A stretch of 64,000 nucleotides of DNA, from assembly GCA_051294375.1 (NCBI GenBank), contig CM119264.1, positions 10,763,832 through 10,827,831 of the forward strand, in the 5' to 3' direction. The stretch is from Paraspadella gotoi. Taxonomy: Eukaryota; Chaetognatha. Below the pieces are notes generated by a model that was not told where the DNA came from, made no database searches, and was given only the letters and a program-made list of their open reading frames with translations. The translations under genes and the position numbers were made by a program. Positions 46,801-56,868 of the stretch are shown one piece after another (positions within the stretch are counted from its first letter, which is position 1; every line of letters starts with the position of its first letter).

Positions 46801-49800
46801 TTTCAATAAAAGTTTAAAAAATTATATAAGCTGGGCATGAATAATATTTGACAAAGTCGAAGGACATCATTGTGTATTATATATTGTAATTGAGATAATT
46901 TGTTCCGTTGTAAATATACGGCAGGAATTTAAATTCTATTATTTATCATCTCCATTTTAGATTTAAGAAAAAACTATTTTCTTCGTAAAGCCCATTAGAA
47001 AGGGTTTCTATTTTGACCTGACTTAATGATCACGAATTTTATAGATTAATCTTTATCTTTGCCAGCCCATTTCAACAAAGATATAAAAAGGTCCCCCCCC
47101 CAAAAGTGAGGAGATTTTTTTAATCCCAAGTATCGAGTAAGTGATCCAAGAGTTTATACTGTACCACTTTAAATACAGACCTGCATGTCTAAATTTCGGT
47201 TTTTTCCTTTTCAAATGTATTAACATATAGAACAAAATTAGTTTGAAGAGAACAATCGGGCGTGCAGGATGGCGAATTAGATGTAAGCCTTTAGTTACGA
47301 CCACACTGTAAGGTTCCCGCGAATCGAAAGATTTTTAAATGAAGGTTTTTTTTCCATCTATTTCCTGAGACATTAAAGGGGCACTACTTTTGGCATAAGC
47401 GTTATTCTTTTAAGTATTAATCTGTTCCGATAATTAGCGAACGACGATAATTAACAATTACACCACGTTAGAATATTTTGGCGATCGGGACGCTGAATCG
47501 AAAGCACGTGTAATTCTTCTACCAGTGGCACGTTGAGCCGTTTGTTTGTTTATGCGATACAAAATATGTTTTACAGATTAGTTCGATACACGTATAAACA
47601 ATGTTAAAATACACTATCGAGACGAGAAGGATAACAATCGAGTAGTTTACAAAACTGTAAATGATCCGTCATTGTAACATTTGAATATTCTACAAAGATA
47701 AACAGCTAAAAAACGGTTTCAATCTTCAGAGGCTGTTAATCTTTTAGTGTTGTGCTTTTCGTGTTCAAGCGTCTCTTGATTCGTCGGTTGTTTGCCGCGC
47801 GGCATCTGGCAATTCTGTCGGCATATGTTTGGAGGGCGTAGAATATCTTTTGTCCGTTCGATCGCTGATGCCGACAGCGTCTTCACGTGCACCAAGCACC
47901 GACGTCTCGGTAGGGACGCAGATGCAGACGGATTCGACCGGCTACATAAGCTCGGCTGGGTAAAGGGGGGCGAACCGGACCTCGTCGTGCGGTCCTCGAG
48001 AGTTAGTGCTGGTGTTGAAACGACGATCGGGATTGTGGCGCGACAGCGGCTCGCGTGCTTCTTCGTCAACTGCGGGCTGAGTGGCGTCGCTCGTCCTGCG
48101 GGCTAGGGAAGAGAGCGAGTGCGTGCGCCGGCCACGCCTGGGAGGCGCCGCGGGGATGGGTCGGGCAGCGCCGCTCGCGTCTTCGCACAAACCGGCTTGA
48201 CGGACGGTCCGACGGGCCCGACGACTTCAATCGAGGCGTCCGGCGTGTCAAGTCCGAGCGGAAAATTTGGACTGGCGGGAGACGAACGCTCGAACGGGGG
48301 CCGTCGTAGACCTGGGAGCCTAGAGGGCCACGGTGCGAGCGTTCGCGGTCGGATTCCAAAACCAAAACGGCAACCTTTGAAGGCCATCCGAAAGCTTTTG
48401 GGATGATTCGCGCTCGCGCGTGTGCCGTCAGACCGGTCGAAGGGCGTCCATTTCGCGCAGCCCGCACGGGCTTCGCAAAGCAGCGGGCAGTCAGGACGGG
48501 CGGCGACAAAGTGTGCCGTCCGGATGCAATTCGGTGCACCGGTGAGCGCGCCAAGATCTTCTCCGTAGACCTAATCGGCGCGGCAATGCTTTAGAGGTCG
48601 GCCTTGTGGGTACTGAGCGGTCTAGGCCGCCAGGAAGGTCCAAGGAGCTTGTCACCCCACTCAAGTCGGCGCCAAGACAGCTTGGCGCGCAGCGACGGCT
48701 TGAGGTCGCGGTGGAACCTCTCCACCAATTCCGAGTTGGCCTGAGGGTGATACAGATGTCTATGATGCACGTTGGCGGCCGAGGAGAGATGACACCGCTT
48801 CCTCAGTGGTGAGCGCCACAGCCTGGCAAGAAACGAACCTGAGCTTCCGCGATCGACGTTATGCTGAAGTGGGACGGCGATCCGACAGATGCTGCGAAAA
48901 GGCGCCACACCGATTCGGAAGAGAAGCCTTGCACCGACCGTCTCGCCTGATATCAGACAAGGGCAATGCCTCTGGCCAGCGGTGAAACGGTCCACCACGG
49001 GTGGAGGAGATAAGAGGCGCGCGAGATACGGGCAGTACGCGCCCGACAAGATCCACGTGGAACACTGTTGGAATCTTCTTGCCGGCGGGCCGAAACTCTC
49101 GACGGTGCGCAGAGGCGTGGAAACGCGGACTCTTGACCTTTGACATTGGGGCGGCAGGCACGTGCCCAAGCCGGGTGACACGGTCTTTGTGTGAAGCCGG
49201 GGTCCAGACAAATCTTTAGAGACGAGTGATTTCCGACTGTCTTGATTCCGGATGAGATAAAGTTGTCGGTGGATTTTAGCATAGGGCGGGTCAAAAACTG
49301 TCCGGCGCCAATTGAGCGAGGCAGCCACCGGACGGGAGACGGCCGAGGTTGCAGGGACATCGCAGGATGACTGCGATCGTCAGAAGTAGAAGCTTCTTTC
49401 AGGAACTAACGGCTGTCTCGTCGTCAGCGCTGAAGGAGGCGGCTGATTACCGCATCTGTCTTTCTGGTCGTATGGCGATGGGCGGCGAAATCCGAGTCGC
49501 CAAGCCGAACCACCACACGAAGGGCTGACATCCTTCTAGGATGACGACGCGGGAAAAGCGCGTCGGCGACTGACGTTCTTGACTGTGCCCGATGATGTGG
49601 CGGAAGTCCGTCGTAATATTCAGAGAATGGCGGCGAGTTGATCTCGCCTGTCGGGGCAGACTTGCTGTCGGTTTTCTTCGCGATGGATGGGAAACCAAAC
49701 TCACGTGAGATTCCGGTGAATAGCGTGAACGGGGCGAGCGCCTTCGAGAAATACCGGAGAATGGGCGGAGCGGCAGAGTGCGCCGCGCGGAAGAGCTACT

Positions 49801-51309
49801 CTGGAGGTCGTAAGGAGGGATAGCGTTGTTTGCGTTCGATAGGCTGCAACGGTTTGTGAGAAAAAGGCGAGAGGACCGCCAGGACTGCGACCAGCTCGAC
49901 CTATGTTCAGAACGCGCGCTTGAGGCGATGTCCAGAAGCGCATCGACTGGTGAGAGCGGATCGGCGCGCNNNNNNNNNNNNNNNNNNNNNNNNNACTGGA
50001 CGGGATAAATAACAATACAAAATAACTGCCATCCAAACCTTGTGTCCCGAGCACACAATATATTGTTCTTCCGGGATTTTTAATGCACTGGTTTACCGTA
50101 TAGAATCAGTAACATTGGAACTAGATTTGAATATGAATATGAATATGAATATGGAATATGAATTAGACTAAACCGGGCGCAATTTACTGTGGCCCATGAG
50201 GTCATTTCGTTACGAAAACTAAGTTAATGGTAAAAATTCATTTTTAAAACTCATTTAAATATAATTTTTTAAAGTGAAAATCCAAAATTTAAGAATTATG
50301 TACAGACTTTCAAATTGTTAGTACGTGATACTAAAAAGAGAATATAAAATAATAATAATAATAATAATAATAAAAAGAGAATATAAAGAAACAAACGAGG
50401 TCATACAGACAAACAGACAAACGTATATCCCACGTGAGAACGATGAAGAATGCTGAGGCGATCTCGCCCGAGATTCGCGATCGAAATCCCGTGTAGACTT
50501 GACGCTGTGTGCGCCCGTGGCGAGGAACCGATTATGGAGGAGGCGATGGCAGAGTGGACATGACAGTCCGCCGAATCGTAGAGATGACTGCCGTCATCAC
50601 GGCGCCCTCCACGCCCTCGCGGATCGTGATCTTGAAGAGGCGCAGCATCGCGATGAAGGACGGTAGACCGAGGTGCATGCACACGCAGGCGCACGCCACG
50701 CCGGCGCCTGGGGTTGAGGGGGAGAGGGAGATATAGAAAACCGGAGACAGTGATAGAGACAGAGAGAAAGACAGAGACAGAGACGGAAACAAAAACAGAA
50801 TGACGCAAAGAATAACAAAATATGTAGATGATTCAATGGAATCGGGAGTCGCCGTCGACGGAAGGCGAATTACCACTATCTCTATCTCTATCTCTATCTC
50901 TATCAATCGAGTACTTGAAATTTAAAATAACAAAATATGTTTTTTTTTCCTCTTCCCCTTTAAAAAAAAAACATCAATAAATGCCGCGCCCAGTACACTA
51001 AAAAAATATAAAGCATCCTACACCAAAAATTAACGACCACGCACCATTACAATATTCGTTATTTTCACGCTCGAGAATTCTTGACACACCAATTTTTTTC
51101 TCACCTGTGATGACCGTCGCCAAAAGCGAGCCGTAGGGAATTCGACGGAAGCATTCCGCGCATCGCGACGCAGCGCCAGACCGGAAGTGGCGCTCAGAAA
51201 GGCCGACGCCGGAGCGCCGCTCGGGCGTCACGCTCAAATTCGGAGAAACGAGTTCCTGATATTTAGTTGCAGGCTAGGCGAGGTTTCAAATAAAAAGGGT
51301 TATCCATCG

Positions 51310-51400
<91 letters not shown>

Positions 51401-51952
51401 AATAGATAAATCAATCAATCAATCAATCAAAAAGAAACAAAGAAACAAAGTGACCAACGAAAAATGAAACAAAGAATAAAAAACCTATCTTAGCTCTCCC
51501 TGATAATCTTGCACGTGAAAATTCCTCTAACGCACCTGATTAGATCTGGAATGCTGTTTGTCTAATACTTCGACGGCGCCGTCCTTCCGGCCGGCGCGTC
51601 CCAAGCTGAGATCTCGGAAGATAGTGGCGCTGGGGTCGCGCCATCTTTGGGACGCTTGGCGCGGAGACGGTTCATCGCGGCGCCAATCCTCGACCGGAGA
51701 GGGCGCCGCCCGATGAGATTCGGAATCCTCGCGATGTATCGCCAGAAGCAACGGCTGCGGCGTCGATGGCTTCGCCGCGCCCCGCGACGGCGGTGGCGTT
51801 GACTTCGGCGGCGGCGGAGGCATGGTCGTCGGCGGCGGAGATGTCGGCGGCGGGGGCGCTACGACTCGCGGCGTCGGGAAGTCCATCTCTGAACGCCGAT
51901 TGGAAGGCGCCGGTCTCGGCGCCGGAAGATCGAAGTCGGAATCTTCGTTCAT
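43836..51952 (-). CDS. M6: M6 / myelin proteolipid protein family tetraspan
   Basis: Five exons read on the minus strand: 51952-51536, 51255-51105, exon 3 (two copies, 50707-50423 and 45127-44835), 44392-44212, and 44066-43836. Exon 1 encodes about 139 residues rich in proline (for example PPPPTSPPP), starting MNEDSDFDLP. Exon 2 carries the family's first-membrane-segment signature, CAECFRRIPYGSLLATVIT. Exon 3 should supply TM2 and a GFLATGAT core. Exon 4 gives TM3 (TMLWFLFCLVLILVLCLF) and the large extracellular loop; exon 5 gives LCGSEFARFC, TM4 and SANYAHIKDG. Four cysteines in that loop fit the family. PLP/M6 proteins are four-pass plasma-membrane proteins. The long N-terminus is unusual. 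Neither exon 3 copy keeps the required frame. Confidence 0.85.
44396..45153 (-). repeat. M6 exon 3 region, left copy
   Basis: Matches 49995-50733, covering part of the M6 intron, all of exon 3 and its acceptor. The exon here (about 45127-44835, 293 nt) cannot join exons 2 and 4 in frame, because a length of 1 modulo 3 is needed. Reading both copies together restores GAT-x-RQVYTG after FLATG. Only this copy is contiguous with exons 4 and 5. Confidence 0.85.
45160..47700. other. A+T-rich, presumed intronic, no gene seen
   Basis: About 2.5 kb with long A and T runs, lying between the left M6 exon 3 copy and the retrotransposon fragment. I found no exon, RNA gene or microsatellite worth naming. 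Confidence 0.6.
47900..49969 (-). mobile_element. Ty3/gypsy-type pol fragment (RNase H to integrase), frameshifted
   Basis: On the minus strand, pieces in shifting frames read in the order expected for a Ty3/gypsy polyprotein. First is an RNase H region with PLAFFSQ and, at 49620-49564, TTDFRHIIGH. Next comes an integrase zinc-binding region ending CLPPQC near 49140. The integrase core shows the DDE set: D in HVDLVG (49053-49051), D in NVDRGS (48854-48852) and E in ANSELVERFHR (48731-48729). A C-terminal part ends with RTTRSG near 48000. Frames change every 100-300 bp, so it is either decayed or carries indel errors. The reverse-transcriptase core and LTRs were not found; the 5' side is cut by the gap at 49970. 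Confidence 0.8.
49970..49994. other. 25-N gap inside the M6 locus
   Basis: It separates the gypsy fragment from the second copy of the M6 exon 3 region. The right-hand contig begins exactly at the acceptor that precedes M6 exon 4 (ACTGGACGGG in plus orientation), the same point where the left copy passes into exon 4. Confidence 0.95.
49995..50733 (-). repeat. M6 exon 3 region, right copy
   Basis: Second copy of 44396-45153. Exon 3 here is about 50707-50423, 397 bp from exon 2, which is the expected compact spacing. Its acceptor follows a pyrimidine tract (CCCTCAACCCCAG). Length 285 nt, again not 1 modulo 3. If this copy joined exon 4 directly, the whole M6 gene would span only about 3 kb. 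Confidence 0.85.
51309..51401. repeat. (GAAA)n microsatellite in M6 intron 1
   Basis: About 23 GAAA units lying between M6 exons 1 and 2, followed by AATC-type repeats. Confidence 0.97.
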
Positions 51953-52343
51953 CGCGTGAATGACGTCATCGTGCGAAAAAAAGTTTTGTTTTAAAAGAAA
52001 AAAAATGTTTGTGTCTCGAGCGAAGTTCAAACTTTGAGCGTCACCGAAAAATTAGATCTTTGATCCGAACAAAAAAATGAACACGGGTTCAAATCTGACA
52101 TTTGTGGTGATACTGAAATGGGTAATTTTCCGTGATGTGGAAACCAGTATGCATATATTATTTTGTAAAAATACGTATGAAAAGCTCAAAAATCAATAAC
52201 CCAAAATATACTCATTCAACAGATATAATATATCCATGGGCGTTGACGAATGAAATAGAAAAAAAAAAAAGAGAATGAGATTCTTTACATAATAATACAT
52301 AACATTCTTCTTAAAGATAATATTGTAAATATACATCAGTTAT

Positions 52344-53042
52344 TTAATATCTACTTCGATTTCCAGTGCTCGAGTTCCCCGAAGATCGTCCTCTTCCGCT
52401 TCCTCTTTCTCTTCCTCTTCCGCTTCTCCTTCCGTTTCCATTTCTTCTTCCTCCTCCTCCTCCTCCACTTCCGCTCTGAGATTTCTCCTCGGGACGCTCT
52501 CGACTCTGAACGGGCGGACAAAAGGGGGCGTGGCTCGAGTCCCCTTCCGCCTCTGACTGAGGATAAGCGCCGTCTGTAGGCGGGTAGTAGGGCGGGTAAG
52601 GCGGCGGATAAGGCGTCGGGTAAGTTGACGGGTTAGCGCCTTCCGACGGCGGATATGGGTATGGGTATGGGTAAGGATACGGATACTCCCCGGCCGACAC
52701 CGCCGACCATTGATTGACGGAGAGGTTGGACGCGTATTGGTCCATTTCCTCCATCTTGCGTCGCTGACTTCGTCGATAGTAGCAGACGCCGACGACGATG
52801 ACGAGGATGACAAAAATGAGGCCGCCTAGCGTGCCCAGTAGCGGTACGCCCCAGAGTGTCCAGTCGTCGTTCTTGTGCTCGTGCGTAGGATCCCAAACGG
52901 GTTTATCCCAAGGCGACCAATAGGTGGACCACTCGGTCTGATCGTGATCGGTCCACTCTTTCCACTGGCCCCACTGGTTCCACCCGCTCCAGGAGCCCCA
53001 GGGTTTGTTGTAGGTGGCCCAGGAGTCGGGAAGCCAAGACAT
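52344..53042 (-). CDS. Membrane protein: Trp-rich ectodomain, Pro/Tyr-rich tail
   Basis: Single open frame of 232 residues from an ATG at 53042. Residues 3-64 contain 14 tryptophans spaced about every three residues at first (WGSWSGWNQWGQWKEW). There is no cleavable signal peptide, so a type III topology is likely. The membrane segment is about 66-87, followed by CYYRRSQRR. The tail has a YP dipeptide run (120-131, from a hexanucleotide repeat), then PPPY (146-149) and PPYY (150-153), and a Gly/Arg/Ser-rich end. In the last 60 codons an overlapping acidic Glu-rich frame is also open, so an indel could change the real C-terminus. The Trp-rich ectodomain is shared in style with 58017-58877. Function unknown. 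Confidence 0.75.
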   Translation of the reverse strand: MSWLPDSWATYNKPWGSWSGWNQWGQWKEWTDHDQTEWSTYWSPWDKPVWDPTHEHKNDDWTLWGVPLLGTLGGLIFVILVIVVGVCYYRRSQRRKMEEMDQYASNLSVNQWSAVSAGEYPYPYPYPYPYPPSEGANPSTYPTPYPPPYPPYYPPTDGAYPQSEAEGDSSHAPFCPPVQSRERPEEKSQSGSGGGGGGRRNGNGRRSGRGRERGSGRGRSSGNSSTGNRSRY

Positions 53043-53358
53043 GATGATGATAACTAAACTAAAAAGCAGGACAAAATTAACGACAATATTGTTGATCGCA
53101 TCCTTATTCCGAAAGCAAAGATGAAAATATTACGAGAATTTTATTTATTAATTCCATTCAATTTTTAAGTTTTACAGCCGTAAAAGTTAAGAATCATTTT
53201 TATATTGTGACTGATGAGTACGTAATACTAGTCTTGTATTCATTTTTGAGAGAAAATCCAGTGCATCGCGAACGTCCAGCAGATATACAAGGAAAAAGCA
53301 CCGGTTCGCGTTGCCAATTTTTAGTCGGTTATCAAAATATAACAATTAGCAATTAGCG

Positions 53359-53835
53359 TCATTTTGGAGATTCTAGTTTCGGACGCAAAGAGTCGTAGGA
53401 CGGTGGCGCCTCTCCCTTAGAGGAAAAAATGTCACCGTTCTCGGCGTCGAACGCTACGGGAATGACGAAAACGTCTTCGTAGTCTGGCGCCGGCTCTGCG
53501 CCAAAGACCGCGTCGTAAGAGGGTGTCGCCCCGGGGCCGGAATAGACGGCTTCGTATGGCGGCGGGGCTAAAACAACGTCGCTTGGCAGGGAGGTGAGTT
53601 CGTCTCTCCGAACGGCGGGGCCTATCGTAGCTGGATCGACCCTGGAGCGTCCCGTCCACGTGAACGGTGCTGGATGCACCGATCGGATGTAGGCTTCGCG
53701 CTTGGCCAACGTCTGGCACCTCCAAGCCAAGTAAACGCTGCACCCGACGCAACAGATCAGCAACGACAATCCGCCGACGCAGACGAAAATGATGACGAAA
53801 TCGAATCCCGTAAACATCGTCGTAGTTGGCGCCAT
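53359..53835 (-). CDS. Single-pass membrane protein with PPxY-VFVIP-PPxY tail
   Basis: 158 residues from the ATG at 53835 (MAPTTTM); an internal ATG at codon 7 is possible. The membrane segment is about 13-37 and contains the CVGC motif seen in neighbouring paralogues, then YLAWRCQ. The tail carries APPPYEAV (Tyr 94), TPSYDAV (Tyr 107), APDYEDVFVIPV (Tyr 119, VFVIP 122-126) and APPSYDSL (Tyr 147). So two PPxY motifs flank the VFVIP block and there are two related tyrosine motifs. PPxY is the canonical WW-domain ligand; recruitment of a NEDD4-type ubiquitin ligase at a membrane is the likeliest role, by inference. It lies 317 bp upstream of the next minus-strand gene. Confidence 0.8.
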   Translation of the reverse strand: MAPTTTMFTGFDFVIIFVCVGGLSLLICCVGCSVYLAWRCQTLAKREAYIRSVHPAPFTWTGRSRVDPATIGPAVRRDELTSLPSDVVLAPPPYEAVYSGPGATPSYDAVFGAEPAPDYEDVFVIPVAFDAENGDIFSSKGEAPPSYDSLRPKLESPK

Positions 53836-54204
53836 GGAGTTCACGTCTTCTGAGTACGTCGACGATCAATTGGAGGCGAGAGATCGAAGCCGTTCGAGGC
53901 TTCGAGTCTCATCGCAGAGGAAACGACCTGTGAACGATTCGACATTTGGGTTAGTCGACTTGAACAAAAACTTTAAAAATGGGATTAAATTACAAAAACG
54001 CGAAAATACATTATGGCAAGATTGACAAAAATGGCAAGACCGAAAAATGTTTGGCCGACCAGTTAGTTGATCGTTGTTTCAATTATTGCACAGCGATATA
54101 GTTATAATGATAAAAAACGTGTAAAGCGTAAAAGACAAACTGAATTAGAAAATAAAGGTTAATGATGATTGGAAAACGAAAAAAAAGGTTTTCCCAAAAA
54201 TGTA

Positions 54205-54795
54205 TTAAAGTGACATTAGACCAGTTCCACTGTCGACTTTAGAAATACTGGAATAAGGAGGAGGCGGCGAAATGGAATCATAAGGAGGAGGATCGACGCC
54301 GGAAACGCGTTCACCGGACGACGCCGCTGCCGAGAAAGCATCGGACGCCGCGTCGGAAACTGGGACGAAAAAGACGCCGCGATGAGTCCAGGCTTCGCCG
54401 CAGACGTCGTCGTACGGCGGCGGCATCTCGTCGTCGTCCTCGTCGACTTCTTCGACATCATCGTCCGCGCCAGTGCTGCCAGGCAAAGGCGTTCGGAAGC
54501 TGCAGGAACGCGAAGTTGCGTTCAACGAGGACACAGTCCCGCTGAGTGTAGAGAGGGTGCTGTTACGAGGCCACGTGGACGCCAAGCCGGAAGTCAGCGA
54601 TGAGGCTCTACTACCGTTGCAGCTGAGCGTCTCGTCGGTGGAGGCGCGGGCACCGTTCACGCAGCCCTGCGCGAGGCTTTCGCCGATCTTAACCGAGCCC
54701 TTCATCCTCCAAACCAAGTACAAGAAACAGCCTATGCAGAGAAACAGCACAATGGCGGCGCTAATCACAGAAAACAGGAGGATGTCGAAGTTCAT
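54205..54795 (-). CDS. Single-pass membrane protein with PPPY-GVFFVP-PPPY tail
   Basis: 196 residues from the ATG at 54795 (MNFDILLF). The membrane segment is about 5-28 with CIGC followed by YLVWR, closely like CVGC..YLAWR in the gene at 53359-53835, which supports paralogy. Residues 55-105 are Ser/Thr-rich, a possible phosphorylation region, and 111-123 are acidic. The tail then reads MPPPYDDV (Tyr 128), GVFFVP (140-145), DPPPYDSI (Tyr 172) and PPPPYSSI (Tyr 181). No intron is needed. Same inferred WW-domain adaptor role. No named family recognised. Confidence 0.8.
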   Translation of the reverse strand: MNFDILLFSVISAAIVLFLCIGCFLYLVWRMKGSVKIGESLAQGCVNGARASTDETLSCNGSRASSLTSGLASTWPRNSTLSTLSGTVSSLNATSRSCSFRTPLPGSTGADDDVEEVDEDDDEMPPPYDDVCGEAWTHRGVFFVPVSDAASDAFSAAASSGERVSGVDPPPYDSISPPPPYSSISKVDSGTGLMSL

Positions 54796-55467
54796 CGTGG
54801 AAGATGAAAAGGAATGACTCGATCTTTCCTTGACAGACTGACCATCACTTAGACGTGGCTCATCGATCGTCTTTACGAAGTCCTTTGTTTTTTCCTCCGG
54901 TTGCTATATTAATGCCCTTATATTTGGGGAAACTAAAAGAAAGAAAAAAACAATTGACAAAAACAAAAGGTACATCAAAATGAGTTGAAAATTAAATCAC
55001 AGATCTTGTTATAAACCGTAGGCTTTATTATACAAACTTTTCATATACGAGGTTGGTCAAGATTTATACAGTTATATTGCAAAATTTTTGACCATAGCAG
55101 AAGAACTTGAATTCTATTCAATATAATCGTTAAAATAATTTATGTGTACATAAGGTAACAAAAATCAGATTGACTGTTTCGAGATTTAGAGGCGAAGACA
55201 ATCGCGATGTCGGAGTTAAAAATTAAAATTACATCGGAACATAAAAATACTCAAGTTTAATCATCTGGCTCTCTTTTTTCTTAAAACTGCCTTAAAATTT
55301 TGAAGAGCTTTTGGAATGGCAACTCTCGGTGGAAATAAAAGTTTGTGAGAAAAGCTTCTCACAGATGTAGAGCCAATGGTGACAAGTGACAAATCTAACA
55401 AGTTGGAAGCGCAGCGGGGATATGACTGACGGTCCTGATGTTATCCATGATAAGTCAAAAATCGTTC

Positions 55468-56001
55468 TTAAAGTTTGTAGGGCGGCGGAGAAATCTCCTC
55501 GAAAGCGGAATCGGGAAATCGGGATAGAGAATCGTAAGGGGGCGGGGCTTCATCATCACGCCATTGGGCAGTGGTCGCAGGTACAACGAAGACCCCCGCT
55601 CCGTAACCAGAAAGTCTTTCGCTTCCTCCTCCTCCTCCGGCCTCTATTCTGCGAACGGCGTCGTAGGGCGGCGGAGTTAAAACAGGCGTTACCATCAGGG
55701 ACGAAACCGATTCCGGTTCCATGGCGGCGTTCGTGAAGCCCCCACGGCTACCGCCAACTCCAGGGCCGCCGCCTCGAAATGCGCCGCCCTCTCTCCTCGG
55801 CCGAGTCCCGAAGCGTCTGAGTCCCGCGGGTTGTGGCGGCCGCTCCGTCCGCAGACCCCGTCGGCGCCGAACGCCGCCCAAGGATGACCCGTGCCGACAC
55901 TGCCAAAAGTAGCAGGCGAAGCCAAAAGCGATGCCGACGAGGATGATGACGACGACGACGACGGCGATGATAGTGATGAGGCCCGAGAGGTTGGCGTCCA
56001 T
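55468..56001 (-). CDS. Single-pass membrane protein with PPPY-GVFVVP-PPPY tail
   Basis: 177 residues from the ATG at 56001 (MDANLSGL). The membrane segment is about 7-32, ending ACYFWQCR. Residues 40-90 are rich in Arg and Gly. The tail reads TPPPYDAV (Tyr 113), GVFVVP (136-141), APPPYDSL (Tyr 156) and ends SPPPYKL at the C-terminus (Tyr 175). The terminal PPPYK ending is shared with the gene at 56869-57207. It has three perfect PPPY motifs, the most in the cluster apart from 54205-54795. Juxtamembrane cysteines could be palmitoylated, which is inference. Confidence 0.8.
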   Translation of the reverse strand: MDANLSGLITIIAVVVVVIILVGIAFGFACYFWQCRHGSSLGGVRRRRGLRTERPPQPAGLRRFGTRPRREGGAFRGGGPGVGGSRGGFTNAAMEPESVSSLMVTPVLTPPPYDAVRRIEAGGGGGSERLSGYGAGVFVVPATTAQWRDDEAPPPYDSLSRFPDSAFEEISPPPYKL

Positions 56002-56603
56002 ATCGATGGAACGGGGGGGGAAATTGACGTGATGGAAGGAATGGCGGAAAAGTTCGACAAAAGAAAAGAAAACGTTAAAGCGGAAGTGGCGAGAATTAAG
56101 AGCGAAGATGACCCGACGATTGTTAATTTTTTTTTTTTTTTTGCTGTTACAATTATTTGAAGATAAGCACCAATAGGTTTCCTTCTGTAAAATAAAATAT
56201 TATTGGACTGTATACAAAAAAATTTGAGTGGTTTTCAAGGTAACAATAACTCGGCCCTGTGTAATTATGTCAGTAAACATACATACTACAAAGTATGCAT
56301 TAAGGAAAGACGATGGACAATCAACGTTCAACAAAAAAAAACATCAGCAGTACTTTTACGTATCTTATTTTGGTATGAACAAACTTAAGATTGCCTTGTC
56401 GTGTCTCGGGTAAAAAGTTAAATAGATACCTATTACCTAAGTCTGTGTGCTTGTGCCTCGAATTCAGATATGAGAAAGTGCTTACGTGATGCTCCTACTA
56501 AAAGGACTATTGTAATAATCACCATAATCGTAATAAAATTTACGATACTATTAATAAAAAATTTCATTGTATTTAGCCTTTCTTTTTTTTTGTTTGTTTT
56601 AAA

Positions 56604-56674
56604 TTTAAGATAGACGAAAGTTTTTCGTGAAACAACAAGGAACCTCCTCACCAAAAACTTTCGTCTATCTTAAA
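56604..56674. ncRNA. Perfect hairpin, 22-bp arms plus 4 further pairs
   Basis: TTTAAGATAGACGAAAGTTT begins the left arm (56604-56625); its exact complement is at 56653-56674. Inside, after one C/C mismatch, GTGA pairs with TCAC, leaving a 17-nt loop. The 71-nt size is that of a microRNA-type precursor, but the nearly perfect stem is equally typical of a small foldback element. There is no evidence of transcription. It lies between two minus-strand PPxY genes. Confidence 0.35.
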
Positions 56675-56807
56675 ATAAAAGTTTTAGAAAAGATTATAGT
56701 CAACAAACCATTAACTTTTTTATAATTCTGTTTCGATCAAATACGAACTTACGAAGGAAAGACAAAGGGGGAAAAATATTTTCAAAAATTGTTCATGCTT
56801 TTATATT

Positions 56808-56813
56808 TATTAT
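56808..56813 (-). promoter_or_regulatory. Candidate AATAAA polyadenylation signal
   Basis: AATAAA on the minus strand 56 bp downstream of the stop codon of the gene at 56869-57207. Confidence 0.4.
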
Positions 56814-56868
56814 AAAAAATTAAAGGAGATCAAAGATAAATTGAGCAAATTTAGCATTTTTTACGACT

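Noticed and set aside
47053-47304. 83-codon minus-strand frame
   Set aside because: Lies in A+T-rich intronic-type sequence with no motif, no ATG context and no splice partner.
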